Notes under the pieces: model-generated
Database searches by the model: none
Told to the model about the DNA's origin: nothing
The model's input: the letters and a program-made list of their open reading frames with translations, nothing else
Assembly (NCBI GenBank): GCA_021234155.1
Contig: JAJEKV010000017.1
Coordinates: 12,405,525-12,469,524, forward strand
Reading direction: 5' to 3'
Length of the DNA stretch: 64,000 bases
Origin: Isoetes taiwanensis
Taxonomy: Eukaryota; Streptophyta; Lycopodiopsida; Isoetales; Isoetaceae
Made by a program: the position numbers and the translations under genes
In this document: positions 10,427-22,071 of the stretch, one piece after another
Numbering within the stretch: position 1 is the stretch's first letter
Layout of the letters: each line of letters starts with the position of its first letter

Positions 10427-13400
10427 GTTCTAGTCTGGAACATACATGGTGCAGATGAGAGCAAATTCATTGCTTGTAATATGTTTTTTAGTAGTTATGA
10501 TGTGCTACTGCTTACGGAAACCTGGGAATATGATATATCTCCATTAAAAAATATATCAGGTTTCACCAAAGTGCATTCTATTTGGAATGAGAAGGGAAGA
10601 GGATGGGGAGGAATAGCTTGTTATTCAAAGACATGGATAGAAGAACACATTGAAATTGTCAAGACATGTCCATATAAACAGTATTTATGGGTACATGTAA
10701 AAGGTAGCAGACCTTTGTATATTGCAGTAGTTTATTTTGCTCCACTTGATCCAGTGCCATCGCCCGTGTATGCACAGGGAGGTTTGGATGCCCATGACCC
10801 CTTCTTACATCTAGCAAGAGATATATCAGATATCAAGCGAGCGGAGAAGTCTATGTGGTTGGCGATTTTAATGCCAGGGTAGGAAATCAGCAAGCACCAA
10901 TTTTTACTGAGGACTGTACGGATCTCTTGCTAAGGGAAGCAGATGCAATAGACTATGGGCTTAATAGAGATACGCCGAACACAAATCAGACAAATGGGTA
11001 ACTATTTACTACAAGCATGAGGTGCTTTAGACATGATTATCATGAATGGTCTTGAAAAATTTCCAGATACATGTAAATATACCTACTTTCAACCCAATGG
11101 GAATTCTATGGTTGATTTAGTTATGGGCAGCCCAGAAAGTGATCAGCTTAAAGAGTTTCGGATCTTAGACCGATTACCAGAGTCGGATCATACTCCATTG
11201 GAGATATCTTTGGGAGCAACCTTTAGGGTCATACAAAAAAGAAAGATTCATGTGCCGCGGCTGAAATTGTGGTATAATCAAGCACACGATTATGCAAGCA
11301 AATTAGATGAATTGCTGGAGCAGCAGAAATGGCCATCGGATCTTGGTAAATTTAATATGCTTTTTGTTACTAGCATGCTTACAGCAGCCTCAGAAGTCTT
11401 TGGTTACACGAAACCAAGAAGATATATATCAAAAAAGTGGTTTGACGAGGATTGTGTTCAGGCGAAGGCATCATTTCGGCAAGCGGAGGATAAGGTGAAG
11501 CATATTGGAGAGTGTTGAAGAAAAAAAAAATCAGAATGGCAACACTTGCATCACAAGCAAATGGAAGAGTATGTGGCAGATGAATCGAGAAAGTTTTGGA
11601 AACTTACCAAAAGCTCAGCTATGGGTGGTGATTTTTCAGAAAATGAACTTATAGATCTAGTGAAGAGCTTGTTTATGATCGATGGATGTAGGCCCATGGC
11701 AAAACCAACAACAAATGACAGTGATTTATTCACTACAGATGATGTCCAAAATGCTCTCAGTGACATGAAGAATGGAAAAGCACCTGATAATATAGGGGTT
11801 GTGGCTGAGCTTTGCAAATGGGGCAACGAAACACTACATAAAAAGCTGGCTGAAGTATGCAATCTTGTATTGAAATGTGGATCATTCCCAGATGAATGGT
11901 GTATCAGCCGCATTGTGCCCATTTATAAGAGTGGAGATAGAAATCTGGTTGCGAATTATCGTACTGTATTGGTTGGAAATACACTATCTAAACTGTTTGC
12001 AAGCATGATTGAAGAAAAACTTTCACACTGGGCAGGCCATGCAAATGCCAGGGCTGAATGCCAGGCTGGTTTCGGTCAGGGCACTCGACAGTGGACCATC
12101 TTGTCACATTACGGGTGATTCTAGAAAGTGCTAAGGGGCGAGGCAACAAGGTTTATTGTGCTTTTATGGATTTGTCAAAGGCATTTGACCGAGTTCATAG
12201 GGACAAATTACAAGCTAGACTGGAGGCTCTATCTGTGCCAGTAGATCTGCGGGAACCAGTGGCATGCCTCTATCAGCGTGTTCTTGTTGAGCTTTCATTC
12301 CCCTTTGATCAGGGCCAAAAAATACAAAGTACAGTTGGTGTTAAACAAGGTTGTCCCTGTTCACCGCTATTATTTGAGTTGTTTATCGATGAGGTGGAGA
12401 AATGGATGCAGGAAAGTGGAGGGACAGGAATGGACCTCTGTGGGTATGTAGTGCAATTGTTGCTTTTTGCCGATGACATTGTGGTAGTCTCCCGGACTGA
12501 AAATAGTCTCCAAATACACTTAGACGTGCTGTATAAGTTCTGTGAGACGCATGACATGTCAGTAAACAGGGGTAAATCAAAGATTATGGCATTTGAAACT
12601 ATTGACAAGCCTGATTTCTCAATTGAAGATGAGAGTTTGGATATGGTTCTAGCCTACAAATACCTAGGAATTGAAGTTAGTAATTATAAGTGGTCTTTGG
12701 CTGCAAAAAAACGAGCTACAGGTGGGCTTCGAGCATTATACGGAATGATCAAAATATGTAAGGAGAACAACTTTGAAAATTGGAGCTTGAGGCGATTGCT
12801 CTTCGGAGTTGTGGTAAAACCTGTCATACTATATGGATGTCCCGCATGGGCTCCTAGATTATCACGAGCGGATTGGGCACATATCGAAAAGGTACAAAAA
12901 CAATTCCTTCTTGCAGAATTAGGTGTTAAAGCCCAGACCCCTTATAAAATGCTCCTGGCTAAAACGGGTTTTGTTCCATTGGAGTTGGAAGCACTTAGTC
13001 AAACACTGCACTATCTTACCAGAGTAGTCGCTCTTTAACCAGACCGCTTACCGCATCATGCGCTAAAAATGTCACAGGTGAAAGGGAATGGCTGGTATTC
13101 TCAGGTCTTGAAATGGGCAGAACATTGGGATATTAAGGCATTCACCTGGCCAGAGAAACTAGAAGATATTCAGGCATTCGTCCAGTTGAAAATGGTGCAT
13201 AAGTTTTGGCAGACAGATGATATAAAGACGGAAGTAAAAGCACAATTTTATGTAAACAAGGTGAACACGTTGGGAACATACTGTACTCAAGCATACTTGG
13301 AATCTGGTCTGGATAGGAAGTCAAGGCAGCTAATCTCACAACTAAGATTATCCTCACATCATCTTGCTATTGAAGTCGGTAGATGGCATAATATCCCCCA

Positions 13401-13667
13401 ATCTGACGATTATGCCCCTGTTGTTTGGCATCTCCAAAGGTTGAAAGTGAGTCTCATGCATTTCTAGAATGTCCATCTTATGATCACATTAGGCAGAATT
13501 TTGGTATCTCGTGCAATAACTTGCAAGAACTACTATGCATTGATCCACGAGTACTCAGTGCATATGTAAAACATGTATACAAGGAAAGAACGGAGGTGAT
13601 CAAGCTTTACGAACACATGGAAAATCTGCAAAAAAAGGGTGTTTTTAATTTTGATTTTGATTCTTAA
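10427..13667 (+). pseudogene. LINE-A ORF2: APE endonuclease, reverse transcriptase, zinc-binding C-terminus
   Basis: Endonuclease motifs appear in order: VLVWNIHG (Asn) near 10430, LLLTETWE (Glu) near 10490, VVGDFNAR near 10865 and SDHTPLEISL near 11190. RT motifs follow: GKAPDNIGVVAEL near 11780, FMDLSKAFDRVH (motif A) near 12170, GVKQGCPCSPLLFELF (motif B) near 12340, LLFADDIVVVSRT (motif C) near 12465 and YKYLGIEVS near 12655. The C-terminus holds a CPCC...ESHAFLECPSY zinc-binding motif near 13410-13470. Frame changes occur near 10860, 11000, 11520, 12085, 13040 and 13400, so the copy is broken. The protein nicks target DNA and reverse-transcribes LINE RNA. Confidence 0.88.
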
Positions 13668-13769
13668 AACTGTAGATATGGAATGAGTAGCGTCTATCCT
13701 AACCATTATATCTGTTTTGCCATATAGGTCTTGTTGGGTCTCAAATGGCGTGATTAATAAAGTAAAGTA

Positions 13770-13807
13770 TAAGACAGTCTCGAATACCATTTGACTCCAT
13801 CTCCATG
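13770..13807 (+). repeat. Left inverted-repeat arm, inner end
   Basis: TATAAGACAGTCTCGAATAC and the next ~20 bp match the reverse complement of 16385-16435, joining directly to 9612 once LINE-A is removed. Past 13807 the similarity stops. Confidence 0.82.
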
Positions 13808-14215
13808 ATTATTGGTAGAAGAAATAATGGTGGGAGTAGACAATAAATGAATACATGGTGAGCACGTTGATCAATGTCTTTTCTAGTGACTCACATATCC
13901 ATGGTTATATTGAAAATGTAAGTTTATCAGAGGTAAAAGAAGATGTATATAGTAGTTGTTCGTGTATATCTGAAGGAAGCATTATAGGCATCATGTGTTG
14001 AAATATATCTACTTATAGTTGATGTGTTGGAATGTATTATCTATGTGAGAACTGCCATAGTGTATTATATGCCGACTTGTGTGTATGTCACCGCATTAAG
14101 GTATGCAACAATATGATAGTGGTGGATTATATTTTTTGTTGTTAGGGGTAATACATAATATATTGATAGTGATAGTTTTTTATCTGTTGTTTAAAAGGCT
14201 GGTGTTATTTTGCTG
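13808..14215. other. Inverted-repeat loop, no gene seen
   Basis: AT-rich sequence with no credible ORF or recognisable element; it runs into the repeat at 14216. Confidence 0.5.
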
Positions 14216-14356
14216 AAGGTAAATATTGAAGTTGAGTTTTGTTTCTTGTATATATGTTGTTTCTGTTTATGTTCGTTGTTGAGAAAGAAAATATGAGAAA
14301 CAAAACAGGGATATAGTATGTGTATGATAATTGTAGTGTGCATTTATGTAGTTTGC
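14216..14356 (+). repeat. Direct repeat, right copy (other copy 7834-7975)
   Basis: Collinear with 7834-7975, ending TGTAGTTTGC immediately before the LINE-B fragment. Confidence 0.75.
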
Positions 14357-14985
14357 TGCCAGGTTGGAGCTGTGGAAAATGAATCCCACACCCTTCAGAG
14401 TTGTCCAGCATATGATGACATTTGGATACGCTATGCTGAGCTGATCCATCCTGGTCAGCTCCTGCATGAGATGCTAAGCACGGGCTCGATACGGAGGTTC
14501 ATGAGATGCTAAGTACGGGCTCGATATGGAGGTTGGGATCATACCTTCAAGAGATCATGGACCGCCAAGATCAGCTCGGTCCTCGGGTACTTACCTGATA
14601 CGTGTACATATTTCTTTTTCCCATGATATGTATTTGTATTTGTATTTGTATTTGTATTTGTATTTGTATTTGTATTTGTATTTGTATTTGTATTTGTATT
14701 TGTATTTGTATTTGTATTTGTATTTGTATTTGTATTTGTATTTGTATTTGTATTTGTATTTGTATTTGTATTTGTATTTGTATTTGTATTTGTATTTGTA
14801 CAGTTTGACAACAAACCTATTCCTGACACGGTTTTTTCCCCAAACCACCATTTGGGGCCACGGGGGAGGGGGGGGGGTGTTACCCGAACAATAATACGCT
14901 TATTGCGCCTTCTGTTTGGGTCCCATAGGCCAATTGTTCTTCGTGGATGATAATAACTCTATTCTATTATATTCTAGTATGAGAG
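14357..14985 (+). mobile_element. LINE-B: 5'-truncated LINE 3' end
   Basis: It opens within the zinc-binding region of ORF2: VENESHTLQSCPAYDD and IWIRYAELIHPGQLL. The 3' UTR holds the TATTTG array, a GGTTTTTTCCCC...TTTGGGGCC hairpin-like part, then the family 3' end TGGGTCCCATAGGCCA and CGTGGATGATAATAA with a (CTATT)-type tail. The same end is seen in LINE-C (near 6710) and, inverted, in LINE-D (near 39560). Only ~630 bp survive, typical of truncated LINE insertion. Confidence 0.82.
14631..14800 (+). repeat. (TATTTG)n array, ~28 copies
   Basis: An uninterrupted hexamer array inside the LINE-B 3' region. The YLYL, CICI and KYKY reading frames across it are products of the repeat, not genes. 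Confidence 0.97.
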
Positions 14986-15898
14986 AGATAAGAATTGTCA
15001 AAGGATGTGTTTGTGTGTAATATCAATATGTTTGTGCTTTAACTATTGATATGAAGTATATGAAGTGATGATGTGGTGAGTTGTGCATTGAAGTAAGAAT
15101 TACTTGAATGCTATAATATCTTCAAGGTTATGAAGCATATAGAAGTCATTGAGAGCACAATTTATAGTCACGTTTCTAGTTATGGTTTTGATATTTATAG
15201 CATAGTTATGATATTGTTCGAGTTTATCAGATTCAGGATTTCATATAGCTCGAGTGTTATTTGAATTTTGTAGGTCATGACAAAATGTTTTTAGTGCTTC
15301 TGAACATAGTTGCAGTCATGGTATTTGCATTAACATCTCAATGGTTGGCCATTTAGAAGCATTGGTCGTTTCTTTTGTGTATCTGGACATGCATTTTGTC
15401 GCTATGTTGGTCATGTGTGAATATTGTAACTCTATTCTATTATATTCTGTTATGAGAGAGATAAGAATTGTCAAAGGATGTGTTTGTGTGTAATATCAAT
15501 ATGTTTGTGCTTTAACTATTGATATGAAGTATATGAAGTGATGATGTGGTGAGTTGTGCATTGAAGTAAGAATTACTTGAATGTTATAATATCTTCAAGG
15601 TTATGAAGCATATAGAAGTCATTGAGAGCACAATTTATAGTCACGTTTCTAGTTATGGTTTTGATATTTATAGCATAGTTATTGTTCGAGTTTATCAGAT
15701 TCAGGATTTCATATAGCTCGAGTGTTATTTGAATTTTGTAGGTCATGACAAAATGTTTTTAGTGCTTCTGAACATAGTTCCAGTCATGGCAGTTGCATTA
15801 ACATCTCAATGGTTGGCCATTTAGAAGCATTGGTCGTTTCTTTTGTGTATCTGGACATGCATTTTGTCGCTATGTTGGTCATGTGTGAATATTGTAGT
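14950..15898 (+). repeat. 478 bp tandem duplication, two copies
   Basis: Unit 1 (about 14950-15427) and unit 2 (about 15428-15898) are nearly identical, each starting TAACTCTATTCTATTATATT and ending GTCATGTGTGAATATTG. A small deletion (one GATATT-type unit near 15675) separates them. The unit begins with the same bases that form the LINE-B tail. Confidence 0.92.
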
Positions 15899-16383
15899 TA
15901 TGACATAATAAAGCTTGTTGTGGTAGTTATAATGGGATACATATAATATGATGACGAGAACAAATTGTTTGGTACTAATTGTGGTGTTTGTGATTGTGGA
16001 AAAGTGTGGACATTATTGTGGTAGTTATGCCATATACATATAGTATTATGATGAGAAGCGTATATTTGGTGCTATTGTGGTGTATGATACTATTGTGGTG
16101 TAGTGTTATGGTGGTAAGTTATAGTGGGAGTGGTGGTGATGTGGTTTTCATTTTACACACATATGGTAAAAGAATGATGGTATTAGAAATGGTGGTGTTG
16201 ATAGCGTTATTGATAGTGATGTGATGATGGTGGTGGTGTTGGTGGTGATGACGATGATGATCATGATGATTATTGTTCTATGATAATATTGGAAATGATG
16301 GTGTTGATATTATTGATGGTGATGGTGTTGGTGGTGTTTATCGTTCATAAGGGATAGTGCTTATAACAATGTTTGATATGGTG
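15899..16383. other. TGG/GAT-rich simple sequence
   Basis: Imperfect GTGGT and GATGAT runs with no credible gene. Part of it (16260-16330) resembles 6760-6830 inverted. Confidence 0.6.
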
Positions 16384-17903
16384 CTAATAATCATGGAGAT
16401 GGAGTCAAATGGTATTCGAGACAGTCTTATATTAGTATTGTGATGTGGTCTATGATGGTATTATAATAGTATTGCAGGTGGCATTTATGATGGTATAGTA
16501 TCGAGTGTTATATATTCTTATGCAATGGCGCTGCTGATGGTGTGATGGCTAGTGTTGCTGCTTTTTCTAGCAAGACATGTTTTGTCATATTTATCTGATT
16601 TGAACTCTGTTTTGTATTCATTGAAGCATTTTTTCAGAAATCTTTTCAATTATATAACATATGTTGTAGTTTATGTATAGAAAATTCTAACATAATTGTG
16701 TTATATTTGTATTCAACAATGGTGGTGTGGTTTAGTTTTAGAAAATTCTAGTGTTTTTGTGTCGTATTCATATTGAACAATGGTGTCATATTGGTGTTAA
16801 TAGTGTCATATATGTGACAACTCAACTTGTATATGTAATGTCTTTGTCTGTTTATCTGCTTTATCTACCTAGGTGCTGCAGAATCTAGGGGGTTGCTTAC
16901 AAATGTTTTGGGTATTGGCATTAGTGGTTTATTTTAATGAAGAGAATGCCGCTAGGATATAATATATTTGATCTTCAAATTTAATATAATGGAATTTGCT
17001 TATGATTTAAGTCTTGTGCAGAAGCATTGAAGTGTAGAGAGAATCCTCTTTTACATGTTTTGACGCAAAGAAGTTCATCGATTTATCCAAAATAACAAGT
17101 TCTATTATATCCGACTATCATATTACTATTGTTTTATATTTGTTACCCAATCATTTACTCTTTCAAATGCAATTGGACGTTCTCGTTGACATGGAAAGGG
17201 CACCTTAGATCTCTGGAAGCTATTTATGTCTAAAATCCAGTTATTTGATATTTTACAGGGATCATTCGTCATGAATTGATCTAACAACATATTAACTTTA
17301 TTGGCGATTGTATTCTTGTATATGTATACGTACAGATTGAACAGGTTACAATGTCTATTGTGACTTGGATGAAGTTGCACAAGTATAGGCTTGGAGGAAG
17401 TCTCTTAGCCCAATTGGAGCAAAGTATTTGAAGTTTACAACTTAAAAATAAAGTATCTGGAGCAAAGTATTTGGAGTTTATAACTTAGAAGCAGAGCATG
17501 TGGAACAAATTATTTGGAGTTTACAATTTAAAGGCGAAGTATTTGGAGCAAAGCTTAGAAGCAAAGTGGTTGGAGGTTACAACTTAGACGCAAAGCAATT
17601 GAAGCAAAGTACTTGGAGTTCAATTTTGAAGGGTGCCACGGGTTTTCCTTTTGCTTCCCACAAAGGTTTTTTCACCCGGGCACATGACCAAGGTTGCAGG
17701 GGGGTGTTTGTTGTTTGGTGTGTGTGCATCCTTGGTCACCTTCTAAGTATTTGTATATGACATTTTGTATATTGTATTGTTTTTGTTCTCTTTTATTGAG
17801 AGACCAACGTGGTAGGAGGGTTGTTGAGATGCCATGAGTTAGTGCCTCCTATTATGGACTACTCTTATCTATAGAGAGGTCTATATATAGACCTATATTG
17901 TAT
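16384..17903 (-). repeat. Right arm of the ~1.5 kb inverted repeat
   Basis: This is the uninterrupted partner of 8119-9612 plus 13770-13807. Differences are scattered substitutions and small indels, so the arms have been separate for some time. No gene is seen inside. Confidence 0.88.
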
Positions 17904-18095
<192 letters not shown>

Positions 18096-18097
18096 AT

Positions 18098-20615
18098 ATA
18101 TATACATATAAATATCTATATATATTAAAGGTTGTGACTGGTTGCATCTTCAATGAGTGCAGCCTGTTATTTTGCTAAGTTTGTTGTTGCTATTTTGCTA
18201 TCTCATTAACTCTCATTTTAATAAGTGGGTTTGAGCGAGAACGTATGGCATAGCGTCTAACATAAAATGCCCACGCCAATATATTTGGTGGTGACAAAAC
18301 CATACAGGATGCTCCCTTAAAAGGTATGTATCACATGCTGTTCATTAGCACAGGGTGCCTGTTGCTCCATAATAGACCTTTGCTAAAAAACACAGTCCAG
18401 CAAGGTGAGAAATGCTTTTAACTGGTAAATGTATGGCCCTTCATATAGTGTGAAGATCAATAGCCACACAAGTTAGTAGTGGTCTCTCTTATAGTGAATG
18501 ACGAATTTGCTTAGGGAAATATGACTTTAAATATTGAACCAAAGGTCTACACATTATTTAAATCTTTGGCATTTGTCTTGAATGTTAAAATGTAATTGTT
18601 AGATATAAAAAGGCCTTACGATGGTAAAAGGTTGTTGTTGGGGCAATAAATTACTTGGCCCGTATTGCAAGTTGGGCAAGGAAATAGTAGAATATGTGGC
18701 ATTAACTTCCTTAGCCTCTTTATGTTAGTGCATGGGAAGACGAGTCCACTTTTTCCTTAGCCTCTTTATGTTAGTGCATGGGAAGATGAGTCCACTCTGT
18801 TGGGCTTTAACTTCTTCGGCCTCTTTAATATGGGTCCAAAAAATGGACGTAAGTTTTTGATAGCAGAAAACAAAGTCTTTTTGCATCCTTTGCCATTCAA
18901 AGCTATCGTCCTTGGCAAACCGGAGAGAAGTGCGGTCACGCCTATGGGGCCTAAAAAGAGCGGGGCGTCTCCACGGGCCGAAAAATAAAAAAGCAGAGAA
19001 AGTGATTTTGGTGTCCGAGAGAACACCGTCGATGATGACCGAACAAAGAATTTCCAAGCATCAAATGTGATTAAGTAGATGTGTCATGAGAGCTGCTACA
19101 ATGAAAGCAAATGCCTTGGCGGCTCATGGCGAACACTTTTTATGACAATCCTAAGCTAGTCTCCTTGCCTTTGGTGGTGGTGAAACTACGTGCTTGGAGG
19201 GCTTCTAAAGAGGTTTCAGTTTGTTAGAATAAGAATAAGCTGGTTTGATGTCATGTTCTTTATAAGAAAATGCAGTTTTAAAGTCTGATCCAATATGATG
19301 GCAGCTGATACACAAGAAAACTAGGGTTGTATATCCATATTTATTTGTTTGTGTGTTTTGAGCGGTTTTGTGGCTAAGATTTACGTCTCATTTGTACATA
19401 ACAGAGCTGGTTTTGTAAAAGACAGGTTTTGAGCCTTGCTTAGATCTATCTTTGCACTTAAAGAAAAGGATAAAAACGAGCTCTTCTTTGCTTACGACGG
19501 CTACTTTATGTTTACCCTTATCGGGCTAACATGCAATTGGTTTGGCTGCGGGTAACCACGGAGAACTCATCTTTTGTGGTTAGATGTGATGGTGTAATTA
19601 TGGCATTGTGGAAGTGCTTTTGTGTAGCGAAACATAGTGGTGATACCTTCACTTTTACTTGGCGATTCATGGATACAAATGTCTTGATCATGTTTGCCTC
19701 TAAGAACGACCTTGTAGTTGTTTTAGATTTTTGTCTTCATGGTCAAGAACATGATTTAGATATCGGAATATTAGAATATCGAAATCAAAGTGACAAAAAC
19801 TTAAAAAAGTGGGATGCTATATGCATTGGTTTTACATGGAATTGTGTCATAAGAGACTGATTTGGAACAAATAGGTTGCTTTGATAGCCTTACGAAAATG
19901 CAAGTGGAGTCTTCTTCTTTATTATATGGCTGATAATCAAGATCTTAATGCAAGTGATATTTAAGTTTTGTAAGAATGATGTCATACAAAATTACGGGAT
20001 TTATTCTAAGTCATGATGATAGACACTCCAGACTTGTAAAGAATTTGTTCTTTGGTCCTCCCCGGGTTGTGTACAAGCTTATTACGTAGGAATAACTTGG
20101 TATGGGACTAAATACTTGGTCCTCATCGAGTTAATCTTGCACTTTAGGTAATACACAAGGGCGTGTGAGAGAATACAACTAATAATTAAGGGTATTGGTC
20201 TATGTATAAGAATAGCTTGATGCAGGGCCAAAAATTTGGTCTTCATTAAAATTCGGGTCGTTATCGTAAGATCATATATCATAAGAGCGTATGGCTCATT
20301 TGAGCATGTCAAGAAGAGTTTATGATTCATAAGATAATTTGCATTTGTTAAGATAAAAGCACGCTTTCTCTGTATGGGACAAGCTTGGTTTGGGGCTAAA
20401 AATTTAGTTCTCATTAGGCTTGTTTTGAAAAAGTGTGCTTATGATTTATTATAATAATATACTATAATCTACATTTGCTAAAACATCACACAAGCTAGGG
20501 AATATTGTTTGGGCCTGGGTAACGCCAGGATAGACAAAATCTCAAGCTCTACGGAGAGTTAGTGTTTGGAGTAAGAACTTCTGCTAGATTAGATCCTAGG
20601 AGAAGCTAGTATATA
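18098..20615 (+). repeat. ~2.5 kb direct duplication, copy I
   Basis: Matches copy II, which is split in two: 21425-22071 and 35158-37013. The first 650 bp are nearly identical. The rest differ in clustered short substitutions and indels. Both ends are AT-dinucleotide-rich (TATATATACATATAAATA at the left, GCTAGTATATAT at the right). Short ORFs such as 19531-19860 are only partly kept in copy II, and I recognise no protein. It may be a non-autonomous element or a segmental duplication. Confidence 0.9.
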
Positions 20616-20747
20616 TGCTGGAACTTCTATTTATTTGTTCAAGGACAGATAACCCTTACACCTTAGCCTGTGAATTTACCTTTGCTTAATTTGTCTTTTG
20701 TATTGAACCTGAGTTTGTTCATTGACTCAAATCTGTAACTGCTGCAG

Positions 20748-21244
20748 ATTGCTCCTTGTAACTCGGCTATGAGTGCACAAGACAAACAATGGATCCCGGA
20801 ACTCCAAAAGCTTGGGTTTCATAAGCTTAAATGTCAGGCACCAAACAGGGCTGTCCAGACTGTTATATGCTGTCTCAACCATGACGGTATGCACAAAAAG
20901 ATTATTGAGCTGGAGCTATTGCAAACTGATTGCAACCTCTCGGCAGTAGCCTATCTTGGCTTTAACGATTGGCTTGGAGTCTTAGCTTGCAAATTGAAGA
21001 GCCACCATACAATGTACATTAAGATCATTGAGGAGGTATATGAAAAACTCTTTGGAATAATGTGTGATAGAACTGAAATTGATGAGAATTTTCACAAGGC
21101 ATATGCACCTGCCAGACTTACAAAGTTTTATGAGGTCCCGGTCCATGGTAATAATGGAAAGGGAAAAGCAAAAGTGAATAGACCAAGAGCAGCACCTGGC
21201 CTTAACTACAGGGCAAAAGATCTCATCAGGAACATTGGACGCAG
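20748..21244 (+). CDS. Orphan exon-like ORF of unknown function
   Basis: An open frame of about 165 codons (ATG at 20769) runs MSAQDKQWIPELQKLG to IRNIGRR. It is bounded by a good acceptor (CTGCTGCAG) and a good donor (GCAG|GTATGTTTT), and has codon use unlike the AT-rich surroundings. The predicted protein is hydrophilic with cysteines, shows no signal peptide or membrane segment, and has a basic segment NNGKGKAKVNRPRAAPG. It lies between the two copies of the 2.5 kb duplication. I do not recognise a family. It may be an exon of a host gene carried or stranded by rearrangement; the partner exons are not visible. Confidence 0.4.
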
Positions 21245-21424
21245 GTATGTTTTGTCCAATTTACTTTGTTTTTCTACACCTTCAGTAACTTAAATAATAC
21301 AGGTGCGTAGGGTCCTGGCAGCAATGCTAGGCTCCCTACAAAACCTAGTATTTGCTGAATTTTTTAGAAGTTTATTTATCTCGTAATATGGACCCTTGCA
21401 CCTGCGGTAGGAGGCAGGACGTTA

Positions 21425-22071
21425 TATATACATATAAATATCTATATATATTAAAGGTTGTGACTGGTTGCATCTTCAATGAGTGCAGCCTGTTATTTTG
21501 CTAAGTTTGTTGTTGCTATTTTGCTATCTCATTAACTCTCATTTTAATAAGTGGGTTTGAGCGAGAACATATGGTATAGCGTCTAACATAAAATGCCCAC
21601 GCCAATATATTTGGTGGTGACAAAACCATACAGGATGCTCCCTTAAAAGGTATGTATCACATGCTGTTCATTAGCACAGGGTGCCTGTTGCTCCATAATA
21701 GACCTTTGCTAAAAAACACAGTCCAGCAAGGTGAGAAATGCTTTTAACTGGTAAATGTATGGCCCTTCATATAGTGTGAAGATCAATAGCCACACAAGTT
21801 AGTAGTGGTCTCTCTTATAGTGAATGACGAATTTGCTTAGGGAAATATGACTTTAAATATTGAACCAAAGGTCTACACATTATTTAAATCTTTGGCATTT
21901 GTCTTGAATGTTAAAATGTAATTGTTAGATATAAAAAGGCCTTACGATGGTAAAAGGTTGTTGTTGGGGCAATAAATTACTTGGCCCGTATTGCAAGTTG
22001 GGCAAGGAAATAGTAGAATATGTGGCATTAACTTCCTTAGCCTCTTTATGTTAGTGCATGGGAAGACGAGT
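21425..22071 (+). repeat. 2.5 kb duplication, copy II, left part
   Basis: Nearly identical to 18098-18745. It is interrupted after GGAAGACGAGT by element 2 and resumes at 35158 with CGAGTCCACTTTTTCC. Confidence 0.93.

Larger units (their letters stand above)
9613..13769 (+). mobile_element. LINE-A: near full-length L1-like non-LTR retrotransposon
   Basis: The boundaries come from the interrupted inverted repeat: the uninterrupted right arm shows that 9612 and 13770 were adjacent before insertion, with a TATA-like 3-4 bp overlap. The 4.16 kb insert has a short 5' UTR, a coiled-coil ORF1, an ORF2 with APE endonuclease, reverse transcriptase and a zinc-binding C-terminus, and an A-rich 3' end (GATTAATAAAGTAAAG). 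Several frameshifts mean this copy is probably inactive, unless they are assembly errors. It inserted after the inverted repeat had formed. Confidence 0.87.

Noticed and set aside
14526-14894. Long repetitive YLYL, CICI and NTNT reading frames
   Set aside because: They are translations of the (TATTTG)n array in several frames.
18098-20615. Helitron as origin of the 2.5 kb duplication
   Set aside because: No TC start, CTRR end or 3' hairpin was found at the copy borders; both ends are AT repeats.
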